Source of the DNA: Cohnella ginsengisoli
GTDB taxonomy: Bacteria; Bacillota; Bacilli; Paenibacillales; Paenibacillaceae
Reading direction: 5' to 3'
NCBI RefSeq assembly: GCF_029525555.1
Contig: NZ_JAPDHZ010000002.1
Coordinates: 2,021,868-2,085,867 of the forward strand
DNA: 64,000 nt
The number at the start of each line of letters is the position of its first letter. The first letter of the stretch is position 1. Below are positions 47,101 through 55,939 of this stretch, piece after piece. The position numbers and the translations under genes are program-made. The notes under the pieces were generated by a model. The model did no database searches. It saw nothing but the letters and a program-made list of their open reading frames with translations, and was not told the DNA's origin.

Positions 47101-47529
47101 GTTGCTGCCCTCCGTCAGCGTGACGCTGGCCGTGACGGTGGAATAGATGTTCCAGTTGCCCGTCGCAGGGAAGCTCACCGTGGCAACGTCTACGCCGTTC
47201 ACGTACAAGCTCTTGGTTCGGGTATCCGGATAGCCGTTGGAGTACCGGATCGTGATCGTGTAGGTGCCCGCATTGGCGACGCTTACATTGTTCAGCTGCA
47301 CGTAAGAGCCGACGTCGTTCAGATTGCCTACCTTGTAGCCCGCAGACGCGTTGCTATCCGCCGTGACGGACGCCGTGCCGCCGATGACGCCATTCTCGGC
47401 CTGATAGGTCACGTCCCCGGCCGCATAGGCGCTGCCCGACGGCCCCGCCGCGAGCCACAACGCCCCCAAGCCCAGCGCAAGCGCCGCGCTCCACGCATAC
47501 TTTCTTAATCCGCTTCGAATTTTTCCCAC
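44180..47529 (-). CDS. Secreted right-handed beta-helix (pectate lyase 3-like) protein with two CBM6/35-like domains (frameshifted)
   Basis: About 1116 residues. An export signal (YAWSAALALGLGALWLAAGPSGSAYA) is followed by a carbohydrate-binding domain (YQAENGVIGGTASV ... IRYSNGYPDTRTKSLYVNG), a jelly-roll module (VYDGGATGYYNNDVQFSETTNDAIEY), a second near-identical CBM (YEAESGTVGGGAATV) and two pectate-lyase-superfamily helices (DVTDYGADKTGAADSTVAVQKALDD; KASRGSLPTVDATSAIQSALN). A C5 run at 46071-46075 is one base short; with C6 the frame reads DDCFVMGGGTVWMPSGTYKI. The start is uncertain: GTG at 47529 (AAAGGTGG site) is preferred. It probably cleaves or binds an extracellular polysaccharide; the substrate is unknown. 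Confidence 0.82.
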
Positions 47530-47574
47530 TTCATTGACCACCTTTACGAATAGGGTACAGGCATAGGTCAAGCA

Positions 47575-47604
47575 GCTGCCGGAGACGCGCCCGCCTCCGG
47601 CAGC
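47575..47604 (-). promoter_or_regulatory. Stem-loop after the SBP gene
   Basis: A perfect 10-bp stem GCTGCCGGAG / CTCCGGCAGC with no T run, 26 bp past the SBP stop. It is placed as expected for stabilising the SBP message within the operon. Confidence 0.6.
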
Positions 47605-47629
47605 CCGATACAGGGAAATGCGATAAGCC

Positions 47630-49238
47630 TTATTTTTTCGCGGCCAGGAACGCGTCCGCTTGCTTCTGGATCTCGGCTACGATCTTGTCCGTACCCGCTT
47701 TCTTCTGCTTCTCGATGTAGTCCGCGAGCGCTTTGTCCGCGTCCTTGACGATGCCGTACATGAGCGGTTTGCCCGCCTCGGTCGTCAGCGCGGTGCGCTT
47801 GGCGATTTCGTTCTTGATCGTGTCCGTTGTCGGGAAGAAGCCCGTGAGGCCCGAGACGAGGCTGTTCGGCTGGTTCGTGAAGTCGGCGATGTTTTTCCAG
47901 CCTTCGGCCGTTCTCGACTGGGTCGGCCGCACCAGGTTGTCGCGCCAGAAGCCCCATTGTCCCTGCCAGTCCATGTAGTTCGAGGTCTCGGCCGTCATCC
48001 CCTCCGGATAGACGAAGGTGTCGCCGTTTTTGACGTACGTCTTGCCTTCGATGCCGAACAGCACCATGTCGTACAAGCTCTGATCGGTCGCCATCATGTC
48101 CATGAACATGAGCGCTCTTTCGGGGTTTTTGGCGTTTTTGTTGATCGCCATCATGTTGGCCAGCGGCGACCGTCTCAGGTAATTGCCTTCCGGGTACAGC
48201 TCGGAGTAGAAGTTCTCCGGCTTGCCCAGGAAGTCGTTGAAGTTGATGTATTCGTTTGAATTGAACCCGACGACCTTCAGATTGCTGGATTCGCCGGCGT
48301 GCGCGTCGCGGTTGATCATGAGATCGGTCGGAATGATGCCTTCGTCGGCCCATTTCTTGGCCCAGGTGACGGCTTCCTTGTACCAGTCGGTCTGCTCGAC
48401 CGGAACAAGCTTCATCGCCGGATCGTCCAGCTTGTAAGTGAGGCCGTACAGGCCGTCGACGGGATCCGCGTAGTTGTATTTAGGCGCGAGCATGGAGAGG
48501 ATCTTGCTGTAGGTCAGGCCGCCGTCCCACTCGAGGATGTGGCTGTTCGGCGCGGCCTTTTTTGGCTTCCTGCAGGAAGGCGTCCAGCTCCTCCACCGTC
48601 TTGATGGAGCCGTTCGCCGGCTGGGCGACTTTGCCTTCCAGGCCCGACTTCTTGAAGTCGACCGAGACGAAGGCGTGGTCGTTCGTGATCTGCGTCCAGG
48701 GCATCGCCGTGATCTTGCCGCCGGACGTGATGGAGTCGACCATGTTGCGGTCCTGCAGCTGCTGGTAGTAGTTCGGCGCGAACTTGGGGAGCAGGTCCTT
48801 GATGTCCAGATAGTTGTTGACCATCTGCGGGTAGGCGAGCCAGTCGGCGTCGAAGTTCAAGTCGTAGTTGTCGCCGGACGTGGCGAGCAGCTTGATCTTG
48901 GTCGCGTAGTCGTTAAAAGGGATGAAGTTGATCTCGAATTTGGCGTTCAGCGTATCCTTCACTTTTTCTTCGACGGCCTTCCACACCTCGTCGGTGGCGG
49001 GCCTCTTGTCTCCGGCGAAATAAATCTTGAGCGTGACCGGATCGAGCTTCTCCGCGGCAGGCGAGGAAGACGGGGAAGCCGAAGGCGAGGCGGAAGCGGA
49101 TGCGCTGGACCCTTGAGACGGCGCGGACGAGGATGCGGCGTTGCCGTTGTTGTTGTCTTTGCTGCACGCCGCCAGCGAGCCCCCCAGCATAAGCGCGGAC
49201 AGGACTGCGCCGGTCAGACGAACGGTTCTTTTTTTCAT
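47630..49238 (-). CDS. Extracellular binding lipoprotein, LplA-type (frameshifted)
   Basis: 535 residues from the ATG at 49238 (GAAGGAGATT site). Lipobox GGSLAACSK, then a Ser/Ala-rich spacer, then a binding fold (GDNYDLNFDADWLAYPQMVNNYLDIKDLLPKFAPNYYQQL, NPERALMFMDMMATDQSLYDMVLFGIEGK). It belongs to the long-SBP branch that pairs with LplB/YteP-type permeases for complex oligosaccharides. A T6 run at 48558-48563 is one base too long; correction gives LQEAKKAAPNSHILEWDGGLTYSKIL. It follows the two permease genes in the operon. Confidence 0.9.
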
Positions 49239-49291
49239 CGTCGTAATCTCCTTCATCTATATTCTACATAAGGGTTTGACCCCCAGAGTAG

Positions 49292-50179
49292 TCAGCCTTT
49301 TACTGCGCCGATCATGATGCCTTTGACGAAATAACGCTGGACGAACGGGTACAGGAATACCATCGGACCGATCGTTAACACGCAGGTCGCGAGCTTAATG
49401 CCTTCGGAGGGAACCAGACTGCCCGACAGCATCCGGGCCGCCGCGTCAGACGTCTTCAGGAACATGATGTTGGAAACGATGGACCGCAGCAGCAGCTGGA
49501 GCGGCTGCAGGTCGCTGCTGTCGATGAGCATGACGCCGAGATACCAGTCGTTCCAATAGGTCAGCGCGATGAACAGCGATACGGTCGCGATGACCGGCGT
49601 CGACAGCCGCATCACGATCTTGAAAAAGATCGTCGCTTCGCCCGCCCCGTCGATCTTGGCCGACTCGGACAGCTCCTCCGGCAGCGATTGGAAGTAGTTG
49701 CGGATCAGGAAGACGTTAAACGCGCTGCACAGATACGGAATGATAAGCGCGGCGATGCTGTCCTTCAGATGCAGGTAGTTCACGCAGACGATGTACCACG
49801 GCACCATGCCGCCGCTGAACAGCAGCGTCAGCATCGCGTACACCGACAGAAACCTTCTGTATTTCACCCGCCGGAGCGACATCGGATAAGCCAGCATCGC
49901 GCAGATCATCACGCTCGCCGCCGTCCCGACGATCGTCACGATGGTCGAGATCTTGTAGCCGTTCACCAGCACCTTCCACTGCACGAACAAGATGTGATAG
50001 GCCTCCAGGCTGAATTGGCCCGGGATCAGCTGGTAGCCGTGCGCCTGAATCTCGAGTTCGTCCGTAAAGGAGCCTCCGATGACCATCAGAAACGGCAGCA
50101 GGCACAGAAGCGAGAACGCGAGTACGATCGCATAGATGACCAGATCCGAATATCGAATGGCGCCCAACTTGCTTGTCAT
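49292..50179 (-). CDS. Oligosaccharide ABC transporter permease, LplC/YtcP-like
   Basis: 295 residues from the ATG at 50179 with an AGGAGGG site. Six membrane spans, the EAA loop PEELSESAKIDGAGEATIFFKIVM and the C-terminus FVQRYFVKGIMIGAVKG. The segment GGSFTDELEIQAHGYQLIPGQFSLEAY is typical of the LplC branch, which imports oligouronides and other oligosaccharides. It is 11 bp from the LplB-like gene and upstream of the SBP. Confidence 0.93.
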   Translation of the reverse strand: MTSKLGAIRYSDLVIYAIVLAFSLLCLLPFLMVIGGSFTDELEIQAHGYQLIPGQFSLEAYHILFVQWKVLVNGYKISTIVTIVGTAASVMICAMLAYPMSLRRVKYRRFLSVYAMLTLLFSGGMVPWYIVCVNYLHLKDSIAALIIPYLCSAFNVFLIRNYFQSLPEELSESAKIDGAGEATIFFKIVMRLSTPVIATVSLFIALTYWNDWYLGVMLIDSSDLQPLQLLLRSIVSNIMFLKTSDAAARMLSGSLVPSEGIKLATCVLTIGPMVFLYPFVQRYFVKGIMIGAVKG

Positions 50180-50190
50180 GTGCATCCCTC

Positions 50191-51138
50191 CTAGAACAGG
50201 CCGGAGCCGTTCTGGTATTTGTTGGCCCAGCGATTGCAGGCGAGCACGAGAATAAAGGCGATGACCGATTGATAGAAGCTGGCGGCGGACGCCATGCCGA
50301 CGTCGCCAAGGACGCGCAGATTGCGGAAGATAAAGGTGTCCAGCACGTCGGTCGTCGCATACAGGTTCGGATTGTCGCCGATGATGCCGTAGAACATCCC
50401 GAAGTCCGCGTTCATGATGCGCCCGATCGCGAGCAGCGTCAGGATGATGATCGTCGGCTTCAACATCGGCAGGCTGATGTAGCGCATCTGCTGGAAACGC
50501 GTGGCGCCGTCGATCTCCGCGGCTTCGTAATAGCTGGTGTCGACGCCGGATAAGGTCGCGATGTACAGGATCGAGTTGTAGCCCGCGCTTTTCCACACCA
50601 TGATCAGCGTCAGGATGATCGGCCATGCCTGAGGCGTGTTGTACCAATTGACCTTGGAAAGTCCCAGCCATTGAAGCAGCTGGTTGAGCATGCCCTGGTC
50701 GAACGCGAAGATACTGTAGGCGAAGACGCTGACGACGATCCAAGAGACGAAGAAGGGCAGCAGGGTAAACGACTGAACGAGCTTCTTGAATGTCTTCTTT
50801 CTCACTTCATTAAGTAGGAGCGCCAGACCCACCGCGACGACCGTGCTGCTGGCGATGAACAGCAGGTTCAGCAGGATCGTATTGCGCGTCGCCCGGAAGG
50901 TCGTGTCCGAAGTAAACAGGAAGTTAAAGTTGTTAAAGATCGGCTTCGTCCATTCGCTGCCGAAGATGCCTTTGCCAAAGTCGAAGTTTTTGAAGGCGAT
51001 CAGCACGCCCGCCATGGGCAGATAATTAAAGAAGAACAATACGATCAGTCCTGGCACGGCCATTAAGTACAAGAACGCGTTTTTGTTGAGCTCGAAGGCG
51101 ATTCCCTTCGTTTTGCCGCGCTGCCGGCCTGCGTCCAT
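50191..51138 (-). CDS. Oligosaccharide ABC transporter permease, LplB/YteP-like
   Basis: 315 residues from the ATG at 51138, which has a GAGGTGA ribosome site (an in-frame extension to 51177 lacks one). Six membrane spans. The signature FNYLPMAGVLIAFKNFDFGKGIFGSEW is typical of LplB/YteP, and the EAA loop is YYEAAEIDGATRFQQMRYISLP. It is the first gene of the long operon reaching down to the isomerase at 35.9 kb. No ATPase gene is encoded here. Confidence 0.94.
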   Translation of the reverse strand: MDAGRQRGKTKGIAFELNKNAFLYLMAVPGLIVLFFFNYLPMAGVLIAFKNFDFGKGIFGSEWTKPIFNNFNFLFTSDTTFRATRNTILLNLLFIASSTVVAVGLALLLNEVRKKTFKKLVQSFTLLPFFVSWIVVSVFAYSIFAFDQGMLNQLLQWLGLSKVNWYNTPQAWPIILTLIMVWKSAGYNSILYIATLSGVDTSYYEAAEIDGATRFQQMRYISLPMLKPTIIILTLLAIGRIMNADFGMFYGIIGDNPNLYATTDVLDTFIFRNLRVLGDVGMASAASFYQSVIAFILVLACNRWANKYQNGSGLF

Positions 51139-51174
51139 CCGATTCACCTCGCTGTTTATTGTTGCAATGGTTAT

Positions 51175-51190
51175 CATAAAGCGCTTTCAA
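51175..51190 (-). promoter_or_regulatory. Palindromic cre-like site upstream of the lplB-type gene
   Basis: The perfect 10-bp palindrome AAAGCGCTTT within TGAAAGCGCTTTAT matches most of the CcpA cre consensus except the last two bases. It lies ~40 bp before the first gene of the operon, suitable for carbon catabolite control. Position and match are seen; the role is inferred. Confidence 0.4.
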
Positions 51191-51324
51191 ATGTCGGCTT
51201 TTAAGGAGTCGCGAAGCTTCATCTCTACCACTCTGTGAGCCTTTAGCCCGCTTTCCTCAACCTTCAACCTTCAAACTTCAATCCTCAACCCTCAACTTGC
51301 AGCCTGCAGCCGTTTGTTTACATC

Positions 51325-51372
51325 CTGAAACTTGTTATATTTGTAATAAACTTATATATTGCTTGTATATTG
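51325..51372. promoter_or_regulatory. Candidate operator of the GntR/LacI regulator, operon side
   Basis: The AT-rich gap between the mannosidase stop and the operon start contains ACTTGTTATA, TTGTAATAAA and GCTTGTATA. The 10-mer TTGTAATAAA and the CTTGTATA motif recur in the mannosidase/regulator gap at 54123-54155. This points to one regulator for both promoters, but the match is short. Confidence 0.35.
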
Positions 51373-51406
51373 AGATTATACTTTTAGAACAACAGGTTGT
51401 AAAGGG

Positions 51407-54085
51407 TTATTTTACCTCCACGAACGTCCCTTCAATGCCAAGCGTCAAGATCTTCTTCGGCGCGAGCGCGAAAGCGATCCTTCCCTCCTCTGCCGGTACG
51501 GGCGCCGTGACGCGCTCGCTCAGCATCCGCTCGCTGACGGCGACATCGCCTTCAAAAAGGCGTCCCGTCGCCGAGACCTTCTCCTCCGACTCGCCGAGAT
51601 TGACCAGCCTAAGTACGACGCCTTCGGCATCCTCCGCCCGCTTGAGCGCGGTCGTCACGACGGCGCCGCCGGGCGAATCGACGCTCGCCCAAGACAGCGC
51701 CGAAGGCAGCGGACCGCCATGAACGCCGGTCGGCACGGCCCGGAAAGGCGCGTTGAACGCCTGGGCGGTGCGGACGACCTCGCGGTAGTCGCCGCCATGG
51801 GGCACGACCGCGAACCGGCAGCCGTAGGGTCCGAGACACTGCGCGCCGGGCGTGGGAAAGTAGTTCCAGTCGCCGAGCTCGCCCACGCAGCGGAGCAAGG
51901 TCAGGGCGATCGTGCCGCGGCCGTCGCGAAGCGCTTCGTACTCGGGCAGTCCCTCCGTGACGATCGCCAAGCCCCGCGCGCCGTCCGACATGTCGACGAA
52001 CGATTGCATCCGCTCGTTGCGCGACGGATTGCGCCAGCCTTCCCAAGGCGCGATCGACCGCTTCACGACGTCGAACGGCGCGTCGGCGCGAACGAATTCG
52101 GCAGCCGCGTCGCTCGGGAACAGCGCGCGCAGCCGATGGTCCTTCGCCGCGTTGTCCAGGCTGACGTCGATCTCCGCGTATTTGGCGCCGGTCCGCAGAC
52201 TGACGACGACTTCGATCTCCTGACTGACCGTGCGCGTCGACCGGCCGCTCCCTTCGCGCTCCGCCGGCAACTCGAGCCGGTGCCGAATGACCAGGCGAGC
52301 GCAGCCGAAGGTCGAACGGTCCTCCAGCCGGACGAGGGCCTTGCCCGTCAGGATCGGCGGGGCGTCCTCGGCGGCGCGGTACAGATACTCGTTGCCGATA
52401 TCGCCGCTGTCCTCGAGCGCCAGAAGATCGCGATAGATTTGGCCGGTTATCTTGTCCTCCAGCGTCAATATGCCCCCGAGATCAGCCACAATTCGTAGGT
52501 AAGCGTTTTCTAAAGTCGCCGAATCTGCTGCCAGGACGCACGATGCTTCATCGCCATTGCCGATTGGCACGGCTTTATCGCGGGAACGCCGCACCCAAGC
52601 AAAGACCGCGTGCCCGGTTCCCGGGATTCCGCTCGCGAGGAAGGTCAGCCTGTATCTTCGTTTCCGCCAAGGAATCCGGAACCGATCGTCCGGCAGCGTG
52701 AACCCGCTGATCCAGCCGAGATCCTCCCAGGCGCATGCCACCTCGGCGCCGTCGCGGTCCAGCAGCGCGTAGCGTTCGGGCGCAAGCTCGGCCTCGGCGT
52801 CGATGTCGACCGTCGTCCATTCGTCCCGCGTCCAACCGAGCGGATTGAAGACGACGAACGGATAGACGTCGGCCGGCGCGCCTGCTTCCCGTGACGCGAA
52901 CGCGGACGTATCCGTTCGTCCGGCGATATAGGCCATCGCTTCCGAGCTCAGCGACTCCGCGATCTGCGCGCTCTTCATGAAGCGCGTCACCATCTCCTCG
53001 TGAACCGCGTCGACGCTGCAGCCGCAGATGCTGTCGTGCGGGTGGTTCTGCAGCAGCAGCTTCCAGGCCTGCTTCATGAAGGCGGCCGGATATTCCCGCC
53101 CCAGCAGGCCGGCGATCGTCGCGAACGGCTCGGCCCAGCGCTCCAGCTCGCCCTGGACGCGCGTATTCCATTGCTTCAGGTACATCCGCGAGGAAGCCGT
53201 GTTCACCAGCGTGGTCCAGCCGTCGGTCCGCTCGCCGATCAGCTCTCCCGCGACCGTCGCGGACGGCGAACCGTACGCCTCCAGCCTGTCGAAGTAATCC
53301 GCGAACCGGCTGTGGACGAACCGGTAAGCGGGCAACCCTTCGTTCAGCGCCGCGACCGCCCGCCCGACGTCGGCTTGGACGGGCTGATGGTCGCACCCGT
53401 TCATAAGCAGCAGGTGCGGCGTCGTGGCGAACCTTTCCACATTGTCCAACGCCACCCGCCCTCGCTCCGCGGCGCGCGCCGGGTCGGTCGGCAGCTCCAT
53501 GCCGTTGTGGTACCAGTTCGCCAGGAATACCGACAGCACCCGCGATCCGTCGGGCGACGCCCACCACAGCTCCGACGGATAGCCCGAGCTGTCGGTATTG
53601 CGGACGCCGTTGTTCTCCGCGATGGCGTTGATTCCGCGGCCGAACACGGCATGCCGGATCCCGAAGCCCTGCAGGAGCTGCGCGGACTGGGAGATGTTGC
53701 CGAACGTGTCGGGAAAGTAGCCGATCTCGGTCGCGCCGCCCAGTTCTTCGGCGCGCGCCAGGCCGAGCTGCAGGTTGCGTATCTGCGCCTCGCCGCTCGT
53801 CAGAAACGCGTCCTGCAAGACGTACCATGGACCGATGCTCAGCTTGCCTTGCCTGACAAGGGCACGAAGGCGCTCCTCCTGCTCGGGGCGGATCTCGAGA
53901 TAATCGTCGACGAGCAGCACATGCCCGTCCAGATGAAAAAACGCGAAGCCGTTATTTTCCGCTTCCAGCAACTCCAGCACGTCGTCGATCAGCTTCACGA
54001 GCCGCATCCGGAACTTTTCGAACGGCATGTACCACTCTCGGTCCCAATGCGAATGCGAAATGACGTGTACCGTCGCTTTCTCCAT
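51407..54085 (-). CDS. GH38 alpha-mannosidase
   Basis: 892 residues from the ATG at 54085 (GGGAG site; a GTG three codons earlier is possible). It hydrolyses alpha-linked mannose. The zinc site and active centre are clear: VISHSHWDREWYMPFEKFR at the N-terminus, the nucleophile Asp in EIGYFPDTFGNISQSAQLL, and HNGMELPTDP and LLLMNGCDHQP further on. The C-terminal beta domains are complete (WNYFPTPGAQCLGPY). No signal peptide, so it acts on imported oligosaccharides. It lies between the regulator (divergent) and the transporter operon on the same strand as the latter. Confidence 0.95.
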   Translation of the reverse strand: MEKATVHVISHSHWDREWYMPFEKFRMRLVKLIDDVLELLEAENNGFAFFHLDGHVLLVDDYLEIRPEQEERLRALVRQGKLSIGPWYVLQDAFLTSGEAQIRNLQLGLARAEELGGATEIGYFPDTFGNISQSAQLLQGFGIRHAVFGRGINAIAENNGVRNTDSSGYPSELWWASPDGSRVLSVFLANWYHNGMELPTDPARAAERGRVALDNVERFATTPHLLLMNGCDHQPVQADVGRAVAALNEGLPAYRFVHSRFADYFDRLEAYGSPSATVAGELIGERTDGWTTLVNTASSRMYLKQWNTRVQGELERWAEPFATIAGLLGREYPAAFMKQAWKLLLQNHPHDSICGCSVDAVHEEMVTRFMKSAQIAESLSSEAMAYIAGRTDTSAFASREAGAPADVYPFVVFNPLGWTRDEWTTVDIDAEAELAPERYALLDRDGAEVACAWEDLGWISGFTLPDDRFRIPWRKRRYRLTFLASGIPGTGHAVFAWVRRSRDKAVPIGNGDEASCVLAADSATLENAYLRIVADLGGILTLEDKITGQIYRDLLALEDSGDIGNEYLYRAAEDAPPILTGKALVRLEDRSTFGCARLVIRHRLELPAEREGSGRSTRTVSQEIEVVVSLRTGAKYAEIDVSLDNAAKDHRLRALFPSDAAAEFVRADAPFDVVKRSIAPWEGWRNPSRNERMQSFVDMSDGARGLAIVTEGLPEYEALRDGRGTIALTLLRCVGELGDWNYFPTPGAQCLGPYGCRFAVVPHGGDYREVVRTAQAFNAPFRAVPTGVHGGPLPSALSWASVDSPGGAVVTTALKRAEDAEGVVLRLVNLGESEEKVSATGRLFEGDVAVSERMLSERVTAPVPAEEGRIAFALAPKKILTLGIEGTFVEVK

Positions 54086-54122
54086 CTCTGCCACTCCCGT
54101 TCATCCCGCTTTTTTTGAATTA

Positions 54123-54155
54123 ACTTGTATACTTTATAACAAGCTTGTAATAAAA
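54123..54155. promoter_or_regulatory. Candidate operator in the alpha-mannosidase / GntR divergent gap
   Basis: ACTTGTATA is followed by a 20-bp near-palindrome centred on the perfect 10-bp ACAAGCTTGT (54139-54148). It sits just upstream of the alpha-mannosidase start, in the only gap between the two divergent genes. A GntR-type dimer would be expected to bind such a site. Confidence 0.45.
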
Positions 54156-54255
54156 TATTATCATGTTCATGCCAACCTGTAAATTATGGAATATAACTGT
54201 ACAACCTAAGCGTTAAGTTATATATTTGTCATAGATCATGTTAGGAGTGTTAACG

Positions 54256-55419
54256 ATGGCAAAGGCCGTGCAGCGCGTCCCGTTATATACACAAATACGA
54301 GATTACGTATTTAAGCAAATATCGGACAAGGTGTGGAAGCCCGGAGACCGGCTGCCCTCCGAAAACGAATTCGCGGAGCAGTTCAACGTCAGCAGAATTA
54401 CCGTGAAAAACGCGCTCGCGCAATTGATCGAGGACAACCTGATCTATCGGATCCAGGGCAAAGGCTCCTTCGTCTCGCGCGATCTCGCGGGCGAACCGAA
54501 GCTGTATCAGGAGGGCGAGCCTTCGCTCCGCGAGGAAAAGCAGCTCGTCGCCTACCTGATGCCGAGACTCGGGAACACGTTCACCGCCCACCTGCTCAGC
54601 GGCATCGAGAGCGAGCTGACGAAGCTCAATTACCGGCTGCTTTTCTGCAAGACCGACGATTCCCAGGAAACCGAAAAAGAAGTGCTGCGCGAAGTCATTC
54701 AGCTCGGCGTAAAGGGCATTATCGTTTTCCCGGTCGACGGGGAGTCCTATAGCGAGGAGATTCTGCGGCTCACGCTGAACGAATTTCCGCTGGTCGTGGT
54801 GGACCGCTACTTGCGGGGGATCGAGACGAACTGCGTCTGCTCGGACAATGTGGACGGCGCCCACAAAGCGACCGCGCATCTGATCGAAAACGGTCATAAC
54901 CGGATTGGCTTTATCTCGACGCCCTATCAAGGGACGACGAGCATCGAGGACCGTCTGGTCGGCTACGAAAAAGCGCTCGCGGAGCATCAGATCCCCGTGG
55001 AGCATCGGCTTCGCCTGCATCACTTCGACGGCGAGCGGATCAACGTCGTGCTGAAGGACGGGGTGGCGGATCCGGAGATTAAGGCGGAGATTCAAGCCTT
55101 CCTGCGGCAAAACGCGGACATGACGGCCGTCTTCGCCATTAACGCCGCGGTCGGATTGACCGTGATCGAGGCGGCCCGCGAGATCGGCATCCAGGTGCCC
55201 GATCAGCTGTCGATCGTCTTCTTCGACAACTACGAGCTGTCGGCGCTGTCCAGCGTCCCTCCGACCTGCATCAGCCAGGAAGAGGAGCTCATGGGCAGGG
55301 AAGCCGCGCGCCTGCTCGCGTCGATCATCGACAATCCGAAGCAGGAACGCCGGAAGATCATCACGCCGAACAAGCTGATCGTGCGCAAGTCGGTCGCGCC
55401 GGTGGGGTCGCCTGTTTAA
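54256..55419 (+). CDS. GntR-family regulator with LacI-type sugar-binding domain (AraR-like architecture)
   Basis: 387 residues from the ATG at 54256; the GGAGTG ribosome site overlaps an in-frame ATG at 54238, which is therefore unlikely. The GntR winged helix spans about 8-75 (LYTQIRDYVFKQISDKVWKPGDRLPSENEFAEQFNVSRITVKNALAQL). A LacI/periplasmic-binding-like effector domain follows (LVAYLMPRLGNTFTAHLLSGIE, IENGHNRIGFISTPYQG, DQLSIVFFDNYELSALSSVPPT). The combination is that of AraR. The divergent gene encodes alpha-mannosidase and the next operon imports oligosaccharides, so it probably represses both until a sugar binds. Confidence 0.93.
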   Translation: MAKAVQRVPLYTQIRDYVFKQISDKVWKPGDRLPSENEFAEQFNVSRITVKNALAQLIEDNLIYRIQGKGSFVSRDLAGEPKLYQEGEPSLREEKQLVAYLMPRLGNTFTAHLLSGIESELTKLNYRLLFCKTDDSQETEKEVLREVIQLGVKGIIVFPVDGESYSEEILRLTLNEFPLVVVDRYLRGIETNCVCSDNVDGAHKATAHLIENGHNRIGFISTPYQGTTSIEDRLVGYEKALAEHQIPVEHRLRLHHFDGERINVVLKDGVADPEIKAEIQAFLRQNADMTAVFAINAAVGLTVIEAAREIGIQVPDQLSIVFFDNYELSALSSVPPTCISQEEELMGREAARLLASIIDNPKQERRKIITPNKLIVRKSVAPVGSPV

Positions 55420-55445
55420 GACAGGTTATTCAAGTCAGTAGGCGC

Positions 55446-55481
55446 AAAAAAAGCGGGGCTGTTCCGACAGCCCCACTTTTT
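55446..55481. terminator. Terminator of the GntR-type regulator gene
   Basis: Stem GCGGGGCTGT / ACAGCCCCAC (one mismatch) between A7 and T5 runs, 27 bp after the stop; it could work in both directions. Confidence 0.8.
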
Positions 55482-55770
55482 GCATGACATTTGATTAAGT
55501 AAGCTAGCGCGGTTAGTGTTTCTTCAATACCGCTTCAACGCACTATGCTGTTTTTTTGATCCGAATTTATCAATCCATAAACCCCAAACACCTCAAAGAC
55601 TCTCTTAGTTCAACTCGATAGATCATCTCGGCATCTCCTGCAATCGTACCGCGTATCCTGAATGAATGCCGTGCATTTCCTGCACGAGAAAGTCAGTTTC
55701 AATGGCGAAGGATTTACGGCGATGAGCCGCTGGGGAAAACAATAAAGTTTAATTATTCGTTCTATGGGAC

Positions 55771-55920
55771 TCAACGCCCTTTAATTTCAAATGGTCCATG
55801 TTCAGCCGTTTCGCTTCTTTTTAATTCTGTATCAAGTATCCAGTAATATACTTTCGATTTATGCGAGTAACCGTCTTACTTATCGCTTTCGTAAAACTTT
55901 ACTAAAAACTCCGTGTCCAT
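55771..55920 (-). pseudogene. Possible decayed small gene (in-frame stop)
   Basis: An ATG with a GAGGAG site starts MDTEFLVKFYESDK, meets TAA, and then continues in the same frame as DGYSHKSKVYYWILDTELKRS...EIKGR to a TGA at 55771. The codon-like pattern on both sides of the stop suggests a small (~49-residue) protein with a nonsense mutation. The stretch 55482-55770 before it is AT-rich, with short fragmentary open frames only. Confidence 0.3.
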
Positions 55921-55939
55921 TCCGACTCCTCTAATTATC

